From: Lonicera japonica | Lineage: Eukaryota > Streptophyta > Magnoliopsida > Dipsacales > Caprifoliaceae | Reading direction: 5' to 3' | DNA: 64,000 nt | NCBI GenBank assembly: GCA_021464415.1 | Contig: CM038470.1 | Span: forward strand, 30,871,774-30,935,773 | In this document: positions 1-10,900 of the stretch, piece after piece | How positions within the stretch are numbered: position 1 is the first letter of the stretch | Layout of the letters: the number at the start of each line of letters is the position of its first letter | Position numbers and translations under genes: made by a program | The notes under the pieces: generated by a model | Told to the model about the DNA's origin: nothing | Seen by the model: the letters and a program-made list of their open reading frames with translations, nothing else | The model's database searches: none

Positions 1-2003
1 GCAAATTCTGTATCACTAAGGCTTCTTAAATGCACTAGCAAAACATACAATTAAACTAAAAATAAATAAATCAGCGTACTAACCAGCAAAAATATAATAT
101 AAAATGAATTTTTACCAAAGAGAAACAAATATTAAGGGTATCCATAACTAGTGAATACGAAACCAATCCAATCGGATAATCCAAATTGAAACTTAAATAA
201 GACTTTTCACTAATTTTCAACTCTTAGACTCTCCTACCATCTAATTATATTGCCACCATAATTGTATGATAACTGATACATGACAAAGACTTTATAGACT
301 ACCTTTAAATAATAGAATTTAATGACGAAGCTTTTGACTTTGAAAAAAAGCGTAATTTTAGACCTAATATTACTAATGTGTGACAAGAAAAATTCAAGTT
401 GACTTAAACTTCTTAAAATCAGTAGCTTGACATTCCTTCAAGATTTGAATAGGTTTTAATATGATTCAAAGTAAATTCGACTTAAAAAGAGCACCAAAAG
501 CTAAAATTGACACTTTCTCGGCAATCAAGGAAATAAATGCCAAATAACGTTCAATCAGATAATTCACTTAATAAAGTAACTCAACTAATTAAAGTATAAA
601 ATCTCCCGCAAATTAGCATCGTTAGGATTTTTTGTGCAGCAATCCATAAATTGGCGTTTTTCGGTTCTTAAAGAAATGGATTTTTTTAGCTAACTTATGA
701 AAACGTGTATGAAAGCATGAAAATGTAAGAAAATACTCATACATTCATTAAATGATCTATAACCATTGGAAAGATCATATTCAAACCACAATTTGATCAC
801 ATTCAAAAAACTAATTAGCATATTTCACTATAGACCCTGACTAAAGATTTAATTAGCCATAACTAATGAACACATGCAAAACATCTTAAAAATCATTGAA
901 AATATAAGAAACAAGCTATATAATAAATCCACGATTAATTGAAAATTTGACCCAAACCTTAATAATTATATAAATTTATAATCTTAACGTTCATGGGAGA
1001 ATCATACATGAATATCACAGAAAATCTATGATCTATTAGAATCTAAAATAAGAATCATGTATAAATCGACGAAAAATTTACAACTGGCAAAACAGATATA
1101 TAAACACTAAGACAAATCCCTAAAATGTGAGTTTATGAGTGATTTCGTAATATATATGATCTCGAACAGTAAATCATTCAATAGCAAATCAATCAAATAA
1201 TAAGAAATAATCGAATAAACATAAAACATAAATTGGGGTTTACTCGGATGAAGAACAACAATTGAATAAACTAAACTAATGATTGCTTTAAGAAATTAAA
1301 ACCAATTTTTCTCAAGTTTGATCGTTATATGCAATGCAAAAAGTCCCAAGAAAGTTACGATGCTCTCGTCCGCTCTGTAAATCATTTTTTTTAATTAATA
1401 AAATATCATCTCTTTTATATTGTGCCTAAAAGCCTAAGTTGTGGATTAAATAATTTTTAAAGAAACGGGTCAAACTGGAGCCAAAAAGTGAAAATGGCCA
1501 AAATTTAAATGGGGATCGATCTTGGTGTGGAGATCGATCTCATTTCTTGCATTTTTCATTTTTTTCTTATAATATTTTAATTTGCGCCACTTCTTCAAGT
1601 CTTTTAAAGTACTTTTAGCACTGAATGCACTCTAGGGAACTAGCTTTTCACTTATTGCTTGAGTATATGGTGATTTTATCTTTGGGCCTTATTCTTTTAC
1701 TTTTTTGCTTTCAAGCTTCCTTCTTACCTCAAATTTTAGTTGCTTAACCACTTTAGACCTACAAAATGGCTTAGTAATATACAAATATAATGCATTGCAT
1801 TCTTTTTATACTTAAATTGAATTTACGTGTAATTTTCAATTTTAAGAAACAACTAAAAGCTAAATGAGCCTTGTTTAGAGTATTTGAAATACAATTTCTC
1901 AGCTCATTCAGCTATTAAATATTTTAATGTACCGTTTATTACCCATAATGAAAAGAAATTATATCTTTAAATTTTGTAAAATATATTGAACCTAAACAAC
2001 TAT
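1..2003. other. Intergenic AT-rich DNA, no gene seen
   Basis: No open frame of note and no conserved protein similarity was found on either strand. A short direct duplication of GATCGATCT lies near 1515-1540. The right boundary is the target duplication of the solo LTR. Confidence 0.6.
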
Positions 2004-3441
2004 TGTTGACCTAAAGGTCTTAATCTTACTTTGATAATAAAAATAAATCAATCATGTGTAATTTAACATGTTTCTTGATATAAGTTTATAGTTTATTCAC
2101 TTGGAAAATCAAAAATAGCATAATTGCTCAAAGAAAGCATGACAATGATCATCGGAATATTATCCAATTAAGTCAACAATGCATTGGACAAGACAAGGTA
2201 GATCAATCTCGTCAGAACGCTATTAATAAAAATCAAGATTAAGGATCATATGCAAAAAGCTTCATGGCAAAAGGTTCAAGTGGAGATCAAATTGAAGAAA
2301 CAAATCGAAACATTTAAAGACTCGACTATTCGGTAATTGAGTGAGTGGTTATGATTAATGTAAAATTTCTTAATTGATTATTTATATAGCTTAAACATGC
2401 TCATACATCATTCATAGATTGATCAAAATCAAGTTTGAATCAAAATTCTTTTAAAACATCATTCTTGCAAAAACCAGTTTTGAAATAAATTCAAATGATC
2501 ATATTTTGAGTTTTTCCGAAAATGGATGTCTTAGGAACTTATTTTTAAGGTTCCCAAAGTATTATGATTGATTTTGGAGCTTATATGCAAAAATGTAAAA
2601 ATTGAGAATTTTGGCCTTATGGGCAGCAAGGTCCATCAGTCGACTGATGGCTTGTGCTTAGTCGACTAAGGCCCAATCAGTCGACTGATGGCCCAGAATA
2701 TAGCCATTGAAAATATGACTTTTTGCCATTTTTTGTGCCAACCTTATACCAAATCTCATAAACGGCTATATTACATTTGAGACTATATATACACTATCTA
2801 AGATATATTTTGGCATGCTTGAATCATCATACAAAAATATTTGTCATCTATCTTCATCATTCAAAGATTCAAGAATTGTTTTGATCAATCATTTTTTATT
2901 TGAGTTATAAATATTGATCAAACAAGTAACTCTAGTGTGAGCTTCAATTGAATCTCTTAAATACTTTAGAGTTGTTGTTCATTGGTGTGTATCACCATAC
3001 ACTTAGAATATACATTTGTGAGAAGTAAATCTCATAAGTTGGTAAGAAGTATATCTTGTGTGAATATTGTGGTAATGTAATATTTGTAAAAATGTGTGAG
3101 AATAATACACTTGTAGAGGTTTGTTTTTCACCCGAAATAAAAACAATTTTATTGAAAATTCTCAGGGGACTAACTGAGTACGGATTTATGGTTTAAGAAA
3201 CCGAACCGTGTGGATAAAACGTCTTGGTCTTCAATTGGTTTAATCTCTTTAACTCAAACTATTTATTTTATTGCTATATAATTGCTTGCGATTGAGATTG
3301 TTTGATTGACTATTTGCTTGTATTACTTGATATAGACATAGTTCAAGTTTTATTCTTAAAACATTACTTGAAAGTTTTTAATTCCACATTAAGTTTTTAA
3401 AACCCTATTCACCCATTCTCTAGGGTATTTTCCAACCAACA
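2004..3441. mobile_element. Solo LTR (copy 1), TG...CA ends, 5-bp TSD ACTAT
   Basis: The 1438-bp block begins TGTTGACC and ends CCAACCAACA. It is flanked by ACTAT at 1999-2003 and 3442-3446. A related block in the opposite orientation lies at 48821-50388 with its own 5-bp duplication. TG...CA ends, 5-bp duplications and no internal gag-pol are the pattern left by recombination between two LTRs. A TATA-like stretch near 2783-2791 could be its promoter if transcription runs on the plus strand. The superfamily cannot be told without internal sequence. Confidence 0.8.
2633..2689. repeat. Three clustered GTCGAC-centred palindromes
   Basis: Inside the solo LTR there are three perfect palindromes in 57 bp: CCATCAGTCGACTGATGG (2633-2650), CTTAGTCGACTAAG (2657-2670) and ATCAGTCGACTGAT (2676-2689). 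The related LTR at 48.8-50.4 kb lacks this cluster at the matching place. Confidence 0.85.
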
Positions 3442-3446
3442 ACTAT

Positions 3447-4088
3447 AGTCAATAATTTTTTCATCAAAAACTATTTTTCTTTTCAGTTAATCATCCAAAA
3501 TTATTAAATAATTTATCTTTGTCGTATACTTCAATTTAATAAAATTAAAATATTTGTAATTTAAAAATCTATAAATTATTTGCGCATCGTGCATATTACA
3601 TGCTTGCATAATTAAAAAACAAAAAATATGAAATGCCACATGTCAGAATGAAATAAAATTTGGCATTTATGAAATGTCACAAGTTTTTAAATAGGAGCTC
3701 GAGGGCGGTGGCAGAATGGTGTTGGTGCATAACGGAATCAGAGCAAAAACAAATCTTTGAAGAATAGTTCTAAGGTAGCGATGACGAATGCTCAACCTTG
3801 ATTGGGGTAGTTTCAAATTCCTTTAAAGGATAGTTAGATTAGGGATGATAAAAAATCTAATTAATTTTGTTTTAAATAATTGAAATAAAAAAATCCTCTA
3901 TTTTCGTCCAACTTAATTGAAAATGTGGACGGAAGGGCCAAAGTGACACTCGCTAATAGTTTAAGGGCTAAAGTAGCGCGTTTTTTAGTTTAGTGGTCAA
4001 AGTGACACTATGTCAATAGTTCAAGGGCCATTAGGGTAATTTACTCTTCATATTTTTACAAATTCTTGATTAACTTCATTCATCTAAT
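3447..4088. other. Intergenic, no gene seen
   Basis: AT-rich. Around 3935-4040 there are repeated phrases of the type aagggcCAAAGTGACAC / TCAAGGGCCATTAGGG, which resemble degraded ends of a TIR or foldback repeat. No partner end was found nearby. Confidence 0.4.
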
Positions 4089-4512
4089 ATGGCATCTTTA
4101 ATAGAGATGAACACGAAGAAGACAAACAATAAACACAAGTCTGACCACTACCATGAATATTTTTTTACTATTAGTAGCAAAACGTTGTTTTTCATAGTGT
4201 TATCTGATACTTTTATCAACTTGACGAAAAGTAATTATGAGAAGGTGGTAACAATTATAAATAATCATACAAATTTCTTGAGCATCCGATGCTTCTCCTT
4301 TGATGGCGACCTTAAGTTGCAACACTTACAACCTTGGGAACATTTTGGTTTCAAATTTCATATGCATGATTTTTTTTCTTTCATCAACCATGTTCAATTA
4401 CTCAACTAACATAGGTGCATTTACAGTTTTTATATACAATTATGAATGCGCTAACAAAAGCAATATTAAATGTGATTGGAGATTTGACTTCCATCACACC
4501 TGTCATTTCTAA
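4089..4512 (+). pseudogene. S1/SPH (plant self-incompatibility S1 family)-like relic, frameshifted
   Basis: Two overlapping frames together resemble one short secreted protein of the S1/SPH family. The first frame (4089-4409) has an N-terminal hydrophobic stretch (TLFFIVLSDTFINL), then the family-like pattern VTIINN, IRCFSFDGDL and WEHFGFKFHMHDF. The second frame (4300-4512) supplies the expected C-terminal part, with AFTVFIYNYEC and NIKCDWRF before a stop. The similarity switches frame around 4370-4410, so a one- or two-base indel has broken the gene. SPH proteins are small, intronless, secreted and cysteine-paired, and fast-evolving families are common in eudicots. The assignment rests on pattern recognition only and could be wrong. 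Confidence 0.45.
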
Positions 4513-4727
4513 CCAATTATATAATATTGAAAGATGTTGTAGTATAACCTAAATTATAAATCTCTAGAGAAAAGATAAAAGAGAAGGCAAAATATACCAA
4601 TTAAAATAATAATAGATAATGATAATGTGCAACGTCAGATTTATGATATTGGTGGTATTTTCTATTTAAAAAAAATTCAAGAAATAATAGTTTTCTCAAA
4701 CAATTGTGTATTTTATAATGTCACTTA

Positions 4728-5012
4728 GGCTCCGTTTGATTGTAAAGATGGAAAAGAAAAATAAATTTAGTTAGTTTGTGTGAAAAGATAGAAAATAAAG
4801 TGAGTGATGTTACTCATTTTATGAGTATATATCCTCCATCCTTCAATATTTTTGGTGGAAAATTTTTACTCACTACAAAGCAAAGAAAATCTCTTTATGG
4901 GAAAACTTAAAAATTAAGAAAATATCACCTCTATCACTCAACCTATTTTCCATCTTTTCATCAAAAATAACTTAATTTATTTTCCTTTTCCACTTTGCAA
5001 TAAAACGGAGCC
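4728..5012. mobile_element. MITE, TIR GGCTCCGTTT, TA flanks
   Basis: The left end GGCTCCGTTTGATTG and right end CAATAAAACGGAGCC are inverted repeats, and TA stands on both sides. Subterminal sequences are also complementary (GATGGAAAAG against CTTTTCCAC). Related pieces lie in TPR introns near 19325-19591 and 27086-27323. Confidence 0.6.
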
Positions 5013-5015
5013 TAA

Positions 5016-6860
5016 TTAGTGTTCCTTTTTATCAATTTTCTTTTATAATTTGGAGTTTGACTAATATTAACTAAAAAATATTTTTTACTAGTATTTTATA
5101 CAATCATAATTATAGCTATTTGAAATTATTCTTCTTACATATTTCATTATAACTATTATAATTTATAATTCACTAACTATCACTAACCACTGATCATCAA
5201 AGGCGACCGCCATATATTATTTCTAACAAAAATATGCAAGTGTATTTTATATAATTAACAAGAAAATAAAATGATAATTAAATGACACAATATAATTGTT
5301 ATATGTTTTTTTTTGTTTAGTATAATTAATATACTACGACAAAAAAGAAGAAGAAGATGTTTTGTTGATATACTAAATAATTATTTTACTTTCTAGGAAA
5401 ATATAAGGCCTTGTCACATGGCTTGTATGAAAATCCTTTCTATACTATGTGTAAAGTCATATTAAACATTATATATATATAGTTGGTATAAGTTTTAGAA
5501 CTTTAACATAATTGGACCTTTTTTTTATAAAAAGCAATAATTTCATTACATAAAGTTATTTCATATAATTATGAATTCATAACTACTACAATAAAGGTTG
5601 ACCAACAATTACCATTATAATAGTAGACCAATAAAAAGTTCAACTATTACTTCCACATAAGTTGAACCAAAACTTCTTATTATGAAGACATGGATGGTGA
5701 TGGTTGGATTTTTTATCGCGTTACATAGTATACAAACTAGACCTATTAATGGATAGTATTTTGACCGAATTATCCTATATTTGATTCGATTTGTTAAGGA
5801 AAAAAATTTAATTCAATCTGACCTAATTCGATAATTTAATGATTTATTAACAATTAAATCCATATATGATTTTATGAAGTTAATAGATCTCTAATCCAAT
5901 AATCCGATTTGATCTAAATTCTTTTGTTTTTTAATTACAAAAATTGAATAGTGAATAACTTTCAGCAATAAACAATACAACGGAATGAATAAAATAATCA
6001 TTTTGATAATGCATATTAATAATAAAAAAAAATAAAAAATAAAAGATAACTTAACATCAACTTGGATAATTAAAAACTAAACGAGTGTTCAAATCCTCCG
6101 ATAATAAGTCTAATTGAAAATTAATTGAGTGTTTCTATCCTCCAACAAAAAGTCAGCGTGACTTGATATATATATATACTAAATTAACCAGCACATACAA
6201 CGCATGTGTTATATTTAATTCAATTCAAAATATAAAAGAAGGATGTTAAGTGGTATAATGGATGGACAACATATTACTTTGCTAAAGGTCCAATGTTTGA
6301 ATCTAAAAGAAATAGTAAAGAAAAATTCATAGTGGTTGAAATTTGTCATGATTTTATATAATAATATAGATATATACATATAAAATTAAATTAACTAGAA
6401 ATGAAAAAGTCCCTCATTATAATCATGTATTATATTAATAATTGATAAATTATAAATTTGAGAAAAAATTATGAACGAGCACAATTTTTTTTTATTTTAT
6501 ACTGATATAACTTTAACCTTCTCTTATATATATAAAATATCAAATCAAATATAGCTAATTCTATATTTTCTTCATTATATTATTAGATTAGTAAATTTAA
6601 ATTATAATTAAATTATTAATTAAAATTTTAAATAGATATTCAATAAAATTAGTCATATTATTCGTATTAAAATTCAATCTATTGAACTCTAACACAAATC
6701 CACTAAATATGTTTATTTTAGGAAAAAGAGACGAAAGTCCCAAAAAGACGAAAGCAAAAATCCCCGAGTTATTATGACTCATTATTAAAACTGCAAAGGA
6801 CAGAAAATTATACTGACAGGCGGGTTTCCCCAAACACAACTCATCTTCTCCCAGAAATCC
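5016..6860. other. Intergenic AT-rich DNA, possible SINE trace
   Basis: No protein gene seen. Around 6241-6310, GTTAAGTGGTATAATGG followed by GTTTGAATC resembles weak A and B boxes of a degraded tRNA-derived SINE. The stretch otherwise contains only low-complexity A/T. Confidence 0.4.
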
Positions 6861-6861
6861 G

Positions 6862-7002
6862 ACACGTGTCCCAAGGACCCGCATTATTGGTCCGTATATA
6901 CACTTCGCTGACAGTCATGTGGTTTCACTCAAACCCTAGTTACAAGGACAGCAGTAGTAGCAGTAAGAGAGAGAAAACACTAGCCCTAGCCCACCTATAA
7001 AA
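6862..7002 (+). promoter_or_regulatory. Likely promoter of the TOPLESS-related gene
   Basis: A palindromic G-box, ACACGTGT, lies at 6862-6869. A TATA-like CTATAAAA lies at 6995-7002. They are followed by GA-rich leader sequence (7012-7093) typical of plant 5' UTRs. A leader intron is plausible, with donor AA/gtaagc at 7158; its acceptor is not clear. Confidence 0.4.
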
Positions 7003-7659
7003 CAGAACTTTTAGAGAGAGAAAGAAACAAAAACCAAAAACTGTGTAGTTATATATTTTTAGAGAGAGAAAGTTTATATCTAGAGAGAGAGATAGAGTAC
7101 AACGAAGGGGTGTGACGAAAAAGTGGTACTCCTTCAGAAACCCTAGCTTTTTCACAAGTAAGCCGCTTCTTTCTTCTTGTTCTTCTATAAACGCTTCATT
7201 TTTATCAGAATTGGTGACTGATTACCGCTTCATTTCTATTAGAATTGGTGACTGATTTGCATGAGAATTGGTGACTGTAATCAGATCTGAAGTAGTTTAA
7301 TCATCGAGTTCTATGTGCTGATTTGACTATCATTGATTTGTTTGAGAGTTTTTGTTGAGAGATTGGAGAGAAATGTTTAGTACTGTTGAACTGATTTGAG
7401 TTTAGGCTGTATAAGGCTTGTCTTTTGAGTTTGAGAGGTTAGGGTTTTGCTTGGTGTTTTGGTATATTTGGAAGGTTTAAGGGAATTGAAGGAAGGTGTA
7501 ATCCGCGGAGTGATTGAAGAGTTAATTACTTAATTGTACTTGACATTGTGATTTATGCTAAAAGCATTTAGCATTTTTAGGTTTTTGGATTTAGTGTGCA
7601 ATTTCAAAGGAGGCTTATGTGATATTGGTGTTTTGTGAGACTCATTTTGAAAACCAAAA

Positions 7660-7905
7660 GTGTTGGAAGTATTGGTGGCAGAGAGGTCAGTAGTTAACTT
7701 AGAAAAGAAGTTGAATGAAGAGGCTTTTGTACTAGGGACAGGGTCAAAGGATTTATCTTTTGGTTTTGAGGGTTTAATCTTCAACTGTGTATTTGTTGGG
7801 TTAATACCGGACTTTTGCGCTGGAGTATTTGGGGATACCTGGAGCAGGAACCATGTCATCGTTGAGTCGGGAACTAGTTTTCCTGATCCTGCAGTTCTTA
7901 GATGA
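7660..7905 (+). promoter_or_regulatory. Possible overlapping upstream ORF of the TPR gene
   Basis: An ATG at 7660 opens an 81-codon frame that runs through the main start (7853) in a different frame and ends at 7905. If the mature leader keeps this stretch, the uORF should reduce main-start use. If a leader intron removes it, it is irrelevant. The peptide resembles no family I know. Confidence 0.3.
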
Positions 7906-10900
7906 GGAGAAATTCAAAGAAGCGGTCCACAAGTAAGTTTGCTTGTTTCCCTTTTATGTTTTAATTTGAAGTTATATTTGTTTGCATAGGAAATGTGGTG
8001 AAAGAAATATGAGTTAGTTATTGTTTCTTAGCTTTTTTAATCACTTGGGACCTGAGAGAAGAAAAACCTCATTTGAGCTAAAGTAATCTTGCAAACTATT
8101 AGCTTATTTGAATTTGGTTTTTCAATTTGTTACTTTCCTACGGGTGGTCGGTTTCATATACCAACCTGACCACTGCAATTTGATAGATTTTATATGCTAA
8201 CATTGCCCTATAAAAGGCTGAAGGTGCGACTAGTGCCTAGGCAGGGTTTGGGCGGCCTGTGGCGCTATTTGGCCACACTTAATTAGTATTTATATTTTTC
8301 AAAATATGATGTTAGAAGAAATCCTACTTTCCATCTTAAAAAGGCGTAAGAGCTCAGTAACCAGTATTGCTCATAATTCATCAGACAGAAGAAAATGTCC
8401 TTCTCAAAAGGAAGAAGTGATGAACCCTATCCATCATTTCTATTCACCACTCTCCCCCTTTCTCCTCCCTATAGCGGGGCTGTTTAGACGCCTATGTGGG
8501 ATTTTTAGAACACTGCTTATTCTTCTTTATATTCTTTAGTGTACATTGTTTAGATGTCAGGAAAAAGTTTGTTGTTACATGGTTCTCACATTTTCTTATA
8601 TGGAACTGCATCTGGAATTAATCTATTTAGGTTGGAACAAGAGTCTGGGTTTTACTTCAATATGAAGTATTTCGAGGATCAAGTTCAGGCAGGTGAATGG
8701 GATGAAGTTGAACGCTACTTATGTGGGTTCACAAAGGTCGAGGACAACCGCTACTCAATGAAGATATTCTTCGAAATAAGAAAACAGAAGTATTTGGAAG
8801 CTCTTGATAGGTGAAACTTATTCTATATTCATTAACAAGATATAGAGGCATCTCATGTTCTTGAATAATATCTGTAATATTTTTTTTTGGTAATGTATAT
8901 CTCAGGAATGACCGGGCAAAAGCTGTTGAGATTCTTGTGAAAGATCTAAAGGTGTTTTCCTCTTTTAATGAAGAACTTTTCAAGGAGATCACCCAGTTAC
9001 TTACCCTTGATAATTTTAGGTACTAAAAGTTGCCACTATGATTGTTTGGGTTTAGATCACAGAAAATCCCTTTTCTTAAAATCTAATTTAAATGCTATTT
9101 GCTAATTTTGGTATGCACATTTAGTGGAATACTTTTTTTCATTGTACATTCTTGGACCATCTATACTGTCTTTTACTGTGTCATTAGGCAGAATGAGCAG
9201 CTTTCCAAATATGGGGACACCAAATCGGCACGAAACATTATGTTGGTTGAACTTAAAAAGCTTATTGAAGCAAATCCATTGTTTCGCGACAAGCTTACAT
9301 TTCCTACATTCAAAGCTTCACGATTGCGGACATTGATAAATCAGAGGTATATTCATTTTTGGCTTTTAATTTTCCAAGCCGCAGTTAGCTTCTTATTTCT
9401 ACTCTCTTATATTGTTATTGCCACTCAGCTGATAGTTTGTTTAAAAAAATTCGTTGCTCATAACTTTAGAACCCTTTAACATAGTTCCTCTACGTTTATT
9501 TTGTTAATTTTTCTTATCTTGCTGGAGTTTTCAGTCTTAATTGGCAGCATCAACTCTGCAAGAACCCACGTCCAAACCCTGATATCAAAACACTTTTCAC
9601 TGATCATACTTGTGCTACTAGCAACGGAGCACGTGCTCCACCACCTACTAATGGTCCTATTGCTGGACCTGTTCCTAAAGCTGGGGTTTTTCCTCCTATT
9701 GGAGCCCATAATGTAAGTAGATTTGGATCTTACTCCCTGCTTTCATAGATTTTCCATTGATATATTGCTAAGGAGGATTTTTTTGTGTGCAGCCATTCCA
9801 GTCTGTTGTTTCTCCTTCCGCAAGTGCCATTGCAGGGTGGATGTCGAATGCCAACCCTTCTATGCCTCATGCTGCTGTTGCAGCTGGTCCCCCTGGTCTT
9901 GTGCAGACTCCTGGTGCGTAAATTGCCAAATTTATTATTAGTTCACTTTCCCTAGATTATTTCTATTAGTGGATGATTGTGTCTTTGGGTTCTCCGATGG
10001 GGAAACCTTGTCCACTACACATTATCTTGTAATTTCTCTTTTGAAGTGGCAATGAAATTTTTGTTTCTTATAAAAAAAAAAGAAGAAAAATTATTTCACT
10101 TTCAATTAATGAATTGTGAATTTTTGCATTTTATAAATATTTCAATTCTAATTTAAGGTATGTTTGGAAGAGATAATTGAGAAAATTTTACATTAAAATC
10201 TTGTTCTAAATTCCTCCATGTTATTTGAAATTTTGTCTAGAGGCATCACGTGTAGGCGCTAGATCTCTTAGAAATTTGGAGTTGGAGTAAATTCCCTAGT
10301 TCTAGAATTAGGCAGTTTCAAGTTATACTTGAAATGACTTAAATTTGAGTTTTCTTCAATGAACTTGAATGATCATATTTACGATTGTTCATTTTGGACA
10401 ACCAAACACAAATAAATGTAAAATTTGTAAATTGCCTAATTGTAAGTTGTCTAATTCACAATTTGAGAGACAACCAAACGGGCCCTTGGGACTGACCTAT
10501 TACTTGTTTCAGTGGGTTAGACTCTTTAATTATATATTTCTCATTCTGTTGTTTGTAGCTGCATTCCTAAAGCACCCGAGGACACCTCCAGGTGCTCCTG
10601 GATTGGATTATCAAATGGCTGAATCAGAGCACTTGATGAAACGTATGCGTGCTGGCCAATCAGATGAGGTATGGATAACTGGAAGCAGCCGCGCATATTT
10701 AGAAAATACTGTTGCATGTTTGGGATTTTTTTTTTGATTTATTATATTGGTATGTTACCTTTTTTTGCTTTCATATTTGACAAAAATATTTTTTGTAGGT
10801 GTCCTTTTCTGGTTCTACACATCCTCCCAATATATACTCTCCCGATGACCTTCCAAAAACTGTTGTTCGGGTTCTTAACCAAGGCTCCAATGTAATGAGC

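Noticed and set aside
9099..9479. 126-codon plus-strand frame
   Set aside because: It is TPR exon 4 extended into its introns; only 9188-9346 is coding.
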